From NCBI GenBank assembly GCA_937871155.1, contig CALMXV010000386.1, forward strand, positions 1 through 8,497: a DNA stretch of 8,497 nucleotides, read 5' to 3'. This document shows positions 1 to 6,156 of this stretch, piece by piece. The first letter of the stretch is position 1, and every line of letters begins with the position of its first letter. The translations under genes and the position numbers were made by a program. Below the pieces are notes generated by a model. It was not told the origin of the DNA. It ran no database searches and was given only the letters and a program-made list of their open reading frames with translations. The stretch comes from an uncultured Taibaiella sp. Lineage in GTDB: Bacteria > Bacteroidota > Bacteroidia > Chitinophagales > Chitinophagaceae.

Positions 1-605
1 ATACCAATGTTATTAAGCTTACACGAGAAATCATAAAAGAAAAGTATAGTGCACAACATGCCAAAAGCAATGTGACTGTATTGCCACTTGGTAAAAAAGC
101 TTATGAATATTTCACTCGTCATGGATATAATGTAATTGACAATTTTTGGACAGTATTCGCAGATATCAACTTTGATAATGTTCGTAAAGTAGCGATTTAT
201 GCTCAAGAAGCTTTCTTAAACAAAGAATTTGATAGAGTAGAGTTAGTTTATAGCCAGTTTAAAAATGCGGCTACACAGATTTTTGTTTCAGAACCGTACC
301 TACCTATTCCTAAAGTAGAAAAACAAGAAAACAAAAAAGCTTCAGACTTTATTTATGAGCCGGATATGGAAACCCTCATCAATGAATTGATGCCTAAAAT
401 TTTGAACACTCAGGTATTTAAAGCGGTACTAGATGCTAATGCTTCAGAACATGGTGCCCGTATGACCGCTATGGACAAAGCAAGTGAAAACGCTAATGAA
501 CTGCTTCGAAATCTAAAAATATCTTACAACCGTGCCCGTCAGGCAGCTATTACTACCGAACTTACGGAAATCGTTAGTGGTGCTGCAGCTTTACAAAGTG
601 CGTAA
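1..605 (+). CDS. atpG: ATP synthase F1 gamma subunit, 5'-partial
   Basis: This is the central-stalk subunit of the F1Fo ATP synthase, which rotates inside the alpha3beta3 ring and couples proton flow to ATP synthesis at the inner face of the cytoplasmic membrane. The reading frame is open from base 3, so the gene begins before the window. The first visible residues (TNVIK) follow the conserved RGLCGAFN stretch of the family, so roughly the first third is missing. About 200 residues are visible. The C-terminal helix is diagnostic: SEHGARMTAMDKASENA, then NRARQAAITTELTEIVSGA, which packs in the F1 core. A GTG at base 72 lies in frame but is internal, because homology continues upstream of it. 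A strong terminator follows 25 bp after the stop, so this is probably the last gene of its transcript. The family assignment is secure. Confidence 0.97.
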   Translation, partial: TNVIKLTREIIKEKYSAQHAKSNVTVLPLGKKAYEYFTRHGYNVIDNFWTVFADINFDNVRKVAIYAQEAFLNKEFDRVELVYSQFKNAATQIFVSEPYLPIPKVEKQENKKASDFIYEPDMETLINELMPKILNTQVFKAVLDANASEHGARMTAMDKASENANELLRNLKISYNRARQAAITTELTEIVSGAAALQSA

Positions 606-630
606 TTGTTTCAAGAAGTATATAATAATA

Positions 631-666
631 AGAGGCTGTTCTTTTGGAGCAGCCTCTATTTTTTTT
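631..666 (+). terminator. Rho-independent terminator after atpG
   Basis: An 11-bp stem (631-641 pairing with 647-657, with one G-U pair) closes a 5-nt loop and is followed by eight T at 659-666. It lies 25 bp after the atpG stop codon. The minus-strand pirin gene ends at 698 and has no comparable hairpin of its own. On the minus strand this stem is followed by only a weak T-rich tract, so it mainly serves atpG. Confidence 0.9.
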
Positions 667-697
667 AAGGATAAGTATCCGAAATGGATTTTATTGC

Positions 698-1576
698 TTA
701 GTCTTCTAAATACCCAAATTTCCCTTGATTGAAATCATTAAATGCTTCAACCAATTCTTGATGTGTGTTCATCACAAAAGGTCCATGAGCCGCAATAGGT
801 TCTTGAATCGGTTCTCCACTTAATACCAATACCACACTATCTTCATTTGCTTGTAAAGAAAATTGTTCTCCATCATTTTGCATTAAAGCTAAGTGGTCGG
901 TAGGCACTTCTTCAGATTTATTGATGGTGATGTTGCCTTCTATTACTAGTACTGCAGTATTGTAATGAGAAGGGAAAACAAAAGTTGCTTCGCCCCCTTT
1001 CTTAAGTTTAGCATTGTACATTTCAATATTGGTAAATGTAGTAGCAGCGCCTTTTACCCCTTCATAATTTCCGGCAATGACTTCAATAAAACCTAAGTCA
1101 TTCGCTAAGTTAACATGTTGGATTTGCTCATTTTTTATAGCTTGATATTTAGGAGTTGTGCGCTTGTCTTTTGCAGGTAGATTGACCCACAACTGTACCA
1201 TTTGAAATTCGCCCCCTTTTTTACTCCATTCCTCTTCATGAAATTCTTTATGAAGAAGTCCATTGGCAGCAGTCATCCATTGCACATCTCCTTCGCTGAT
1301 GATGCCACCACCACCAAAGCTATCATGGTGTTGCACTTTCCCTTTATAGGCAATAGTTACCGTTTCGAATCCTTTGTGAGGATGTGCGCCCACACCTCTT
1401 GGTGTTTCTGAAGGGGAAAAGATGAATTTTGAATTATAATCTAACATGATGAATGGATCCATTCTTTCCATATCCATTCTAAAACCACTAGGTATAAAAT
1501 TGTGCACTCTAAAACCATCCCCAACAAAATGTGGTTCCCTAGGACTTGCCACTAACTCTACTGTTCTTGTTTTCAT
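698..1576 (-). CDS. Pirin family protein (bicupin)
   Basis: This is a pirin-family protein, an iron-binding double cupin. Characterised members act as a redox-sensing transcription cofactor (human pirin) or as quercetin 2,3-dioxygenase (E. coli YhhW); which role applies here cannot be told. The N-terminal cupin carries the family signature GAHPHKGFETVT, with metal ligands H65 and H67. The second ligand pair, H109 and E111, lies in GDVQWMTAANGLLHKEFHEE. The C-terminal cupin (about residues 165-285) is more divergent, as is normal. At 292 residues it has the usual length. The start is the first ATG before the conserved N-terminal strand. An exact Bacteroidota -7 element lies about 35 bp upstream. 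The gene is 158 bp downstream of the Crp-like regulator gene on the same strand and probably has its own promoter. Confidence 0.93.
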   Translation of the reverse strand: MKTRTVELVASPREPHFVGDGFRVHNFIPSGFRMDMERMDPFIMLDYNSKFIFSPSETPRGVGAHPHKGFETVTIAYKGKVQHHDSFGGGGIISEGDVQWMTAANGLLHKEFHEEEWSKKGGEFQMVQLWVNLPAKDKRTTPKYQAIKNEQIQHVNLANDLGFIEVIAGNYEGVKGAATTFTNIEMYNAKLKKGGEATFVFPSHYNTAVLVIEGNITINKSEEVPTDHLALMQNDGEQFSLQANEDSVVLVLSGEPIQEPIAAHGPFVMNTHQELVEAFNDFNQGKFGYLED

Positions 1577-1611
1577 AAATTCACTATTTATTTTTAAGAT
1601 TAATAATAGTG

Positions 1612-1619
1612 CAAAACTA
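1612..1619 (-). promoter_or_regulatory. Promoter -7 element for the pirin gene
   Basis: Read on the minus strand, TAGTTTTG is an exact match to the Bacteroidota -7 consensus TAnnTTTG. It lies 35 bp upstream of the pirin ATG. No good -33 TTG occurs at the expected distance (GTG is the nearest). An inverted repeat (1622-1646) overlaps the -33 region and may be an operator. Confidence 0.45.
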
Positions 1620-1734
1620 CAATCAAGGGACGTTCTATCACTTGATGTATGTTAAGAAATGGAAGTAAACAATGATTGAATGCTATTATAGAAACAGTTT
1701 TGTTTGGGCAATAATTTCAAGTAGAACTTTAGGT

Positions 1735-2322
1735 TTAATGAGGCTTATTTGCAAGGTCTTTACGCACTCTGCTTAAGCTTTCAGGAGTAATACCCAGATA
1801 CGAAGCAATCATTGTCAATGGAACACGAAGCATAACGTCCGGATACAATTGTATAAAGTTTAAGTACCGTTTTTCTGCTGTTTCACTCAGTAGGGATACG
1901 ATTCTGTTTTGTAGCGCTCTAATATGATTATGAAGCAATCGATTGTTGAAATCTAGAAAGCCATGCATTGTAGCTTCTAAATTTTTAATATACACATCGT
2001 CCATAATGGCAACTTTTGTTGGCTCCAATGCTTGAATAAAATATTTTGAAGGTTGATTAAAATAAAAGCTTTCACGGTCTGCAGCAAACCAATTTTCAGG
2101 GGCAAATTGTAGGATATGCTCTTTACCTGATTCGTCCATAAAAAACTGCCTCAGAAGTCCTTCTTCTACAAAATATACCTGCTTGCAAAATTCATTTTCC
2201 CTTACTAAAAAATCACCTTTGTTAAACTCTTTGATAGTGCATTGATGCAGTAGTGTTGCTACTTCCTCTTCTGAAATTGTAAGATTAGAAGTGAGGTATG
2301 ATTTAAAACTAAAACCTTTCAT
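1735..2322 (-). CDS. Crp/Fnr-family transcriptional regulator
   Basis: This is a cytoplasmic DNA-binding regulator of the Crp/Fnr superfamily. The N-terminal half (about residues 10-120) is a cNMP-binding-type beta-barrel; the stretches FNKGDFLVRENE and FVEEGLLRQFF are typical of it. The C-terminal helix-turn-helix is at about 166-190 (VPLTMIASYLGITPESLSRV). At 195 residues it matches the short Crp-like paralogs common in Bacteroidota. There is no Fnr-type N-terminal cysteine cluster; the cysteines present (C28, C46) are isolated, so an iron-sulfur sensor is unlikely. The effector is unknown. It starts 29 bp after the PaiB-like gene ends, so the two are probably one transcript, and it could autoregulate that pair. 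It may also act on the downstream pirin gene. The family call is secure; targets are inference. Confidence 0.92.
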   Translation of the reverse strand: MKGFSFKSYLTSNLTISEEEVATLLHQCTIKEFNKGDFLVRENEFCKQVYFVEEGLLRQFFMDESGKEHILQFAPENWFAADRESFYFNQPSKYFIQALEPTKVAIMDDVYIKNLEATMHGFLDFNNRLLHNHIRALQNRIVSLLSETAEKRYLNFIQLYPDVMLRVPLTMIASYLGITPESLSRVRKDLANKPH

Positions 2323-2351
2323 AATGGTGTTTACATGTGATAAAATGAAAG

Positions 2352-2975
2352 TTATTTAATAAAAAGATGTGGTCGTCTTTCCTTCATTTCTTCCGCTATA
2401 CTTTTTTCCTGAGATAGATTAGTAGCCTCTAAAGCCGTAATTATTTTCATATAACTTTCGTCATCTCTATTTTGACTGAGTTTGAATGTTGCTCGTAGGT
2501 CAGTTAATTGTGCTTCAAAACCAACAATAGCAGTTAGGCTACTTTTTATATACCCCTCGGTCATATTTTCCATCAACTCCGGTTGAGTTTGTGGGTCTTC
2601 ATAATGATGAGTTAGCTCTTTTAGAAAATTACTTGTCTGAATGTCATCATAAAATTGAAGGGTAGCTTTTGCTTGAACGGTCATATAGTTCCAAGTGCTG
2701 CCGTGTCCCCGCTCGCTATACCAGCTGGCACTTACATAACATTGAGGGCCTTGAAATACGACAAGTACATTAGGGTCATTGGAAAAACTTTGAGCATGGT
2801 CGGTGACTTTCATATAATGCCCTTTGATGATGATGGCCTCACCTTGTTTATAAATAAGTACCGGAATTTGAGTAGCGGACAAGTTGCTTCCAACAAGCAT
2901 TACAAATGGATGCTTTTTCATAAATGAAACGATGACATCCAGATCTTTTTCTTTGAAATGAGGAATTGAGTACAT
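2352..2975 (-). CDS. PaiB-like FMN-binding protein (putative regulator)
   Basis: This belongs to the FMN-binding negative transcriptional regulator family, whose best-known member is Bacillus subtilis PaiB. The fold is a split-barrel flavin-binding domain. Visible signatures are HPFVMLVG near residues 22-29, KGHYMKVTDHAQSF at 51-64, the hallmark YVSASWYSERGHGSTWNYM at 80-98 (family form: YxSPSWY...TWNY), and VGFEAQL...FKLSQNR at 151-170. At 207 residues it has normal family length. The start is the first ATG, leading directly into the conserved MYSIPHF opening. It is followed after 29 bp by the Crp-like gene, and lies divergent from the SRPBCC gene at 3068. Despite the family name there is no recognisable helix-turn-helix, so a flavin-dependent enzymatic or sensing role is equally possible. 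Confidence 0.9.
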   Translation of the reverse strand: MYSIPHFKEKDLDVIVSFMKKHPFVMLVGSNLSATQIPVLIYKQGEAIIIKGHYMKVTDHAQSFSNDPNVLVVFQGPQCYVSASWYSERGHGSTWNYMTVQAKATLQFYDDIQTSNFLKELTHHYEDPQTQPELMENMTEGYIKSSLTAIVGFEAQLTDLRATFKLSQNRDDESYMKIITALEATNLSQEKSIAEEMKERRPHLFIK

Positions 2976-3025
2976 TTTTTGATAATAGAGAAAATTATTT
3001 TGAAGAAATATCTAATAAAAGTATT

Positions 3026-3050
3026 TTTAATTATATCATTATTAATTAAA
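3026..3050. repeat. AT-only inverted repeat in divergent spacer
   Basis: Perfect 8-bp arms, TTTAATTA (3026-3033) and TAATTAAA (3043-3050), are separated by 9 bp. They sit in the 92-bp spacer between the divergent PaiB-like and SRPBCC genes. This could be an operator for either gene, but the arms are pure A/T in very AT-rich DNA, so chance is a real alternative. No full promoter of the TTG/TAnnTTTG type is visible in this spacer on either strand. Confidence 0.25.
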
Positions 3051-3067
3051 GCCAAAAATTAAAATTT

Positions 3068-3616
3068 ATGCGTATTCTAAAAACTATTCTCATTGTTTTG
3101 TCAGTCATTATTGCCCTCCCATTAATTATTGCCTTGTTTGTTAAAAAGGACTTTTCAATTGAACGAGAGATTGTCATTAATAAGCCCAAAACAGAAGTGT
3201 TTAATTACATAAAGTTCCTTAAAAACCAAGATAAATTTAGCAAATGGAATCAACTAGACCCCGCTATGAAAAAAACTTATACGGGTACTGATGGTGCTGT
3301 AGGTTTTATCGCAGCTTGGGAGAGTACTGAAGATGGAGTAGGAACAGGAGAACAAGAAATTGCTGCTATCAAAGAAGGAGAGAGAATGGATATGAAACTA
3401 AGATTTAAAGAGCCTTGGGAAGCACAGAACGATGCTTACTTTATTACTCAAGATGCAGGAAATAATACTACTAAAGTTATTTGGGGTTTTAAAGGGGTCT
3501 CACCTTATCCATTTAATATTTTCGGACTGTTTATGAATATGGATAAAATGATTGGTGATGATTTAAACATAGGGCTTGAAAATCTTAAAAAAGTTTTGGA
3601 GACACAGCAACCATAA
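3068..3616 (+). CDS. Membrane-anchored SRPBCC family protein
   Basis: This is a START/Bet v 1-like (SRPBCC, polyketide-cyclase type) protein with one N-terminal transmembrane anchor. Residues 4-24 are a hydrophobic helix (ILKTILIVLSVIIALPLI and on), followed by two lysines. The ligand-binding fold then begins with FSIEREIVINKPKTEVFNYI, the usual first strand and helix of the superfamily. The motifs KNQDKFSKWNQLDP and TDGAVGF recur in a Bacteroidota-wide subfamily of this length (about 180 residues), and the final helix (about 163-178) closes the fold. The hydrophobic pocket would bind a lipid or other small molecule; the ligand is unknown. The start codon places the membrane segment at the extreme N-terminus as in relatives. 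It runs divergently from the PaiB-like gene and ends at a bidirectional terminator. Confidence 0.88.
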   Translation: MRILKTILIVLSVIIALPLIIALFVKKDFSIEREIVINKPKTEVFNYIKFLKNQDKFSKWNQLDPAMKKTYTGTDGAVGFIAAWESTEDGVGTGEQEIAAIKEGERMDMKLRFKEPWEAQNDAYFITQDAGNNTTKVIWGFKGVSPYPFNIFGLFMNMDKMIGDDLNIGLENLKKVLETQQP

Positions 3617-3630
3617 CCTTCTAAAAGACT

Positions 3631-3674
3631 AAAAAAAGCGGCAATATCTTTAGGAATTTGCCGCTTAATTTTTT
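3631..3674. terminator. Bidirectional Rho-independent terminator
   Basis: A 9-bp stem (3636-3644 pairing with 3658-3666, core GCGGC/GCCGC) closes a 13-nt loop. It is flanked by seven A at 3631-3637 and six T at 3669-3674, so transcripts from either side end in a U-run. It lies between the convergent SRPBCC gene (stop at 3616) and VOC gene (stop at 3687), and would terminate both. Confidence 0.88.
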
Positions 3675-3686
3675 GCAGAATTTTGG

Positions 3687-4070
3687 CTATGTCATAGAAA
3701 AAAGTCCAACTGTATTCCCTTCCGTATCGGCTATTAAAGGACAAAATCCATATTCACCAATAGAGAATTTAGGCATCAATATTTTGCCCCCTGCCGATTC
3801 TACGCGACTTTGTTCTACCAAGCAATCTTCACATCCAAAATAGACAATAGTGCCATTTGCGCTTGGTTTATTCATAACGTGTTTTACCAATGCGCCATTT
3901 GCATTCATACCTTCGGGATTCCCTTGAAAAGTTTTCATGGTACCTTCAAAGCCCTCTGGAGAAGGGAGCTCATCAAGTGTAATTTTTAAGACCGTTTCAT
4001 AAAAACGACTGGCTCGTTGCATGTCGTCCACATAAATTTCAAACCAGCATACTGGATTCATGTTTGCCAT
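3687..4070 (-). CDS. VOC superfamily (glyoxalase-like) protein
   Basis: This is a small single-domain protein of the vicinal-oxygen-chelate superfamily (glyoxalase I / bleomycin-resistance / dioxygenase fold). The opening NPVCWFEIYVDDMQRASRFY is the classic first beta-alpha unit. The second half has GTIVYFGCEDC, RVESAGGKI, SIGEYGF and DTEGNTVGLFS, the usual second repeat, where E119-like residues supply metal or substrate contacts in relatives. At 127 residues it is a normal length; such proteins act as dimers. No substrate can be assigned. The chosen ATG gives MANMNPV; the ATG three codons later is an alternative. It follows the SRPBCC gene at 15 bp, so the two form a transcription unit, and it ends at the bidirectional terminator. 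Confidence 0.9.
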   Translation of the reverse strand: MANMNPVCWFEIYVDDMQRASRFYETVLKITLDELPSPEGFEGTMKTFQGNPEGMNANGALVKHVMNKPSANGTIVYFGCEDCLVEQSRVESAGGKILMPKFSIGEYGFCPLIADTEGNTVGLFSMT

Positions 4071-4085
4071 AATTCTTTTGTTTTT

Positions 4086-4532
4086 TTAATGTTCAACAAT
4101 ACGTTTTAATTCATGAAGGGCTTTAGGAAACATTTCGTTCATAGTACGTTCATATTTATCAATCACATCTACAAAGACTGATAAATGGGTAACAGCATCT
4201 TTCTCTTTTAACTCGTATATCTCTTTTGCATTCTCCCAATATTCTTCATTCGATACATCAATCGGCTGTTCTTTAAACGCAACAATATTGCCTAGATGCG
4301 TAAACTCCATATAGCTATTAGTAATAAGCCCGGAAATGTTGCTATACATACCTTCTCCATTAGGTGTAAGAAAATGGATGCGATTTCCTAATGCTAATGA
4401 TGAAGTTTCATAATAACTACCTACACAAAAACTTCCCGTCCATTGACTATAGCTGGTAGGTTCCCATAAAAACTTCCATACTTTCTCTTTGGAAGCATCA
4501 ATAGTTATTTCAAATTTTAGTCTTTTAAGCAT
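4086..4532 (-). CDS. SRPBCC domain-containing protein (AHSA1-like)
   Basis: This is a soluble START/Bet v 1-like protein of 148 residues, close to the AHSA1-like group often annotated as SRPBCC or polyketide cyclase. The N-terminus FEITIDASKEKVWKFLWEP, then YSQWTGSFC, is the standard first strand, helix and WT motif. The middle holds the barrel strands (ISGLITNSYMEFTHLG) and the C-terminus is a long amphipathic helix (about 126-146, with LHELKRIVEH). A small ligand in the barrel is expected but unknown. The start is fixed by homology: the conserved strand begins only a few residues in, and the next in-frame Met is far inside. A full Bacteroidota promoter ends only 4 bp before this ATG, so the transcript may be leaderless. 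It lies 15 bp upstream of the VOC gene in one unit. Confidence 0.88.
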   Translation of the reverse strand: MLKRLKFEITIDASKEKVWKFLWEPTSYSQWTGSFCVGSYYETSSLALGNRIHFLTPNGEGMYSNISGLITNSYMEFTHLGNIVAFKEQPIDVSNEEYWENAKEIYELKEKDAVTHLSVFVDVIDKYERTMNEMFPKALHELKRIVEH

Positions 4533-4536
4533 ATTT

Positions 4537-4571
4537 CAAAAGTACTAAAGAATGCTTCTATGGCAATCAAA
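4537..4571 (-). promoter_or_regulatory. Bacteroidota-type promoter of the SRPBCC-VOC unit
   Basis: On the minus strand, TTTG (4571-4568) and an overlapping-phase TTG (4566-4564) precede TACTTTTG (4544-4537) by 23 and 19 bp. That is a good match to the -33 TTG / -7 TAnnTTTG promoter of this phylum. The -7 box ends only 4 bp before the ATG at 4532, implying transcription starts at or beside the start codon. Confidence 0.5.
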
Positions 4572-4768
4572 TCTTATTTGTATATTCTGTAAAATATTTA
4601 TTGAAAAAATGCTTCATGCTCATGTTTTACTACTGAATTATCCAATGATTCAATGAAATAAATTTAGCACATCAAATTTTTTAGAAGCCTTATCTAATAC
4701 TACTTTCAATACATCTCATACTCCATTATTCTAATCTCCAATAAGTCTATAAATTTTTTTAACAGTAA

Positions 4769-4788
4769 AAAAGTACTTAAATACTTTT
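4769..4788. promoter_or_regulatory. Candidate operator: 20-bp near-palindrome upstream of RIC
   Basis: AAAAGTA (4769-4775) and TACTTTT (4782-4788) are perfect 7-bp inverted arms around a 6-bp centre, of which the inner TTAA is also symmetric; only one base pair breaks the symmetry. The centre lies 27 to 35 bp before the -7 element and about 40 bp before the inferred transcription start. That is the position used by class II activators of the Crp/Fnr type. The half-site is not the FNR consensus (TTGAT), so the binding protein cannot be named. An Rrf2/NsrR-type dimer is another possibility. Confidence 0.45.
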
Positions 4789-4805
4789 AATAATTGAATT
4801 TTACT

Positions 4806-4813
4806 TACCTTTG
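4806..4813 (+). promoter_or_regulatory. Promoter -7 element of the RIC cluster
   Basis: TACCTTTG is an exact TAnnTTTG match, 34 bp before the RIC ATG, giving a leader of roughly 30 nt. No TTG occurs at the proper -33 distance (the TTG at 4794-4796 is too close). A weak -33 region with an operator in that place fits a promoter that depends on an activator. Confidence 0.5.
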
Positions 4814-4847
4814 TCTTGAACAAATAAAAATCTAAAATTTAATACAC

Positions 4848-6065
4848 ATGCAAACAGCTCAGGAAACCATGATTAATGTTCCGGAAATCGAACCCAGAAT
4901 GAAACACCTTACCATCTTTCAAACATTCGATAGTTTGAAGCCGGGTGAGAGTATGATTATTCATAATGACCACGACCCTCGTCCGGTATATTTTCAGTTG
5001 CAAAATATGCGTGGCGATATTTTTACTTGGGATTATTTACAGGCAGGTCCGGAATGGTGGGATATTCGAGTGACTAAAAAAGAATTGGAACAAGCACCAC
5101 AAGTGGCTATCACACGTTCTCCTGAGAATCATATCATCATTACTGTACCGTTGATAGAACCAAGATTGAAGCATGCTACCATCTTTCAAGTATTTGATAG
5201 CCTAGCCGCAGGTGAAAGTTTAATCATCCACAACGACCACGACCCTAAGCCGGTGTATTATCAGTTGCTAGGAGAACGTGGTGATATTTTTACTTGGCAA
5301 TATTTAGAGCAAGGTCCGCAATGGTGGGACATCAAAGTGACAAAGAAAAGTATGGAAAGTAGCGAAACCGTAGGGCAAATAGCTGCTAAAGATTTGCGCA
5401 AAGCTGAAGTGTTTAAAAAGTATGGTATTGACTTTTGCTGTGGGGGTAAAAAAACGGTTCGTGAAGTATGCGAGGAAAAAGGAATTGACCCGGCAATTGT
5501 AGAAAAAGAATTACAACAAACCGCTCAGCAAGTCACTAATAGAAATACTAACTATAACGAATGGAATCTAGATTTCTTGGCGGACTATATTGTGAATACA
5601 CATCATAATTATGTACGTAAATATTTACCTGAACTAAGAGGCTATGCATTAAAAGTTGCAAGAGTTCATGGTGGTCATCATCCAGAACTATTGCCTATTC
5701 AAAAATTGGTAGAAGAGATATATGAAGAATTGACTGAGCATATGATTAATGAAGAAAATATTCTTTTCCCATTAGTGAAGAAAATAGTGATGGCTAAAAA
5801 CAATCAAGCAGCTGTAAACTATGATGGAGAAAGCTTATCGGTATTAGTAGATACGATGGAAAAAGAGCATGATAGTGTAGGAAGAGCTTTTGATGAAATA
5901 AGAAGTTTAAGCACCAACTATACAATACCGGCAGATGGCTGCGCCAGCTATAGCTTGTTATATAAAATGCTTGAAGAATTTGAGAACGATTTACACGTGC
6001 ACATCCATTTAGAGAATAATATCTTGTTCCCTAGAACAATTGAGATGGAGAAACAGTTGGCTTAA
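4848..6065 (+). CDS. RIC di-iron repair protein with tandem N-terminal DUF2249 domains
   Basis: This is a RIC-family protein (repair of iron centers; relatives are E. coli YtfE and S. aureus ScdA), a cytoplasmic di-iron protein linked to recovery of iron-sulfur clusters after nitric oxide or oxidative damage. Residues 13-78 and 102-167 are two DUF2249 domains, each with IIHNDHDPxPVYxQL and RGDIFTWxYLxxGPxWWDI; they are about 74% identical. The ScdA_N/DUF542 domain follows (about 173-225) with C197-C198-GG. The hemerythrin-like part (about 240-400) keeps the expected ligands: H253 in THHNY, a His in HGGHH (about 274-278), H298 and E302 in EHMINEENILFP, H341 in EKEHD, and H385 and E389 in the last helix. 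At 405 residues it is much longer than YtfE (about 220) because of the duplication. It heads the NO-related cluster. What the DUF2249 domains do is unknown. Confidence 0.93.
   Translation: MQTAQETMINVPEIEPRMKHLTIFQTFDSLKPGESMIIHNDHDPRPVYFQLQNMRGDIFTWDYLQAGPEWWDIRVTKKELEQAPQVAITRSPENHIIITVPLIEPRLKHATIFQVFDSLAAGESLIIHNDHDPKPVYYQLLGERGDIFTWQYLEQGPQWWDIKVTKKSMESSETVGQIAAKDLRKAEVFKKYGIDFCCGGKKTVREVCEEKGIDPAIVEKELQQTAQQVTNRNTNYNEWNLDFLADYIVNTHHNYVRKYLPELRGYALKVARVHGGHHPELLPIQKLVEEIYEELTEHMINEENILFPLVKKIVMAKNNQAAVNYDGESLSVLVDTMEKEHDSVGRAFDEIRSLSTNYTIPADGCASYSLLYKMLEEFENDLHVHIHLENNILFPRTIEMEKQLA
4884..5348 (+). repeat. Intragenic duplication of a DUF2249-coding unit
   Basis: Two 198-bp direct copies (4884-5081 and 5151-5348) are spaced 267 bp start to start. 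Hand alignment of the proteins gives 49 of 66 identical residues. At DNA level, shared blocks such as ACCATCTTTCAA and GATATTTTTACTTGG alternate with many third-position changes. The duplication is therefore not recent, and both copies are under purifying constraint. Confidence 0.85.
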
Positions 6066-6079
6066 TCGATGATTGGTGT

Positions 6080-6116
6080 GCTACCACTTTGCTCTATGGC
6101 TAGGCAGTGTGGTAGC
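6080..6116 (+). other. Long hairpin between RIC and the cupin gene
   Basis: An outer 8-bp stem (GCTACCAC 6080-6087 with GTGGTAGC 6109-6116) is extended by two inner stems, TGC/GCA (6090-6092 with 6104-6106) and CTA/TAG (6094-6096 with 6101-6103), around a 4-nt loop. The T-rich tract that follows (6122-6135) is interrupted and starts several bases later, so this is not a canonical terminator. It could be a leaky terminator, or an RNA-processing or stabilising element that sets the RIC-to-downstream ratio. Confidence 0.6.
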
Positions 6117-6156
6117 CTCAATCTTTTCATTTTTAAATCTTATTATAATAACAATT

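Larger units (their letters stand above)
4533..4847. other. 315-bp divergent intergenic region
   Basis: This AT-rich spacer separates the minus-strand SRPBCC-VOC unit from the plus-strand RIC cluster. It holds a promoter for each side and a 20-bp near-palindrome upstream of RIC. The sequence AAAAGTACT occurs at both ends of it (4538-4546 and 4769-4777). The central part (about 4572-4760) has many stops in all frames, and I see no RNA gene or coding signal in it. Confidence 0.7.

Noticed and set aside
532..732. Open frame overlapping the atpG end and terminator
   Set aside because: It is out of frame with atpG, reads through the terminator hairpin into the pirin 3' end, and resembles nothing.
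1202..1655. Plus-strand open frames opposite the pirin gene (1202-1411, 1446-1655)
   Set aside because: They are antisense to a clear pirin gene, lack any recognisable domain, and the second runs through the pirin promoter.
2655..2927. Plus-strand open frame opposite the PaiB-like gene
   Set aside because: Antisense shadow of a conserved gene, with no family resemblance.
3053..3060. Minus-strand promoter of the PaiB-like gene at TAATTTTTG
   Set aside because: The element has three bases instead of two between TA and TTTG and no -33 partner; not better than chance in this AT-rich spacer.
3505..3843. Overlapping open frames on both strands across the bidirectional terminator (3505-3744 minus, 3658-3843 plus)
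   Set aside because: They run through or start at the terminator and lie antisense to the SRPBCC or VOC genes. No conserved protein signal.
4537..4788. AAAAGTA(CT) motif shared by 4538-4546, 4769-4777 and a partial match near 3017 as one regulon signature
   Set aside because: The motif is short and A/T-rich, and at 4538 it is largely explained by the -7 promoter box. Three occurrences are not enough to claim a shared regulator.
6073..6156. N-terminal extension of the cupin starting at 6073
   Set aside because: It would overlap the hairpin and add a hydrophobic stretch not expected for a cytoplasmic cupin. The ATG at 6157 opens directly into the fold.
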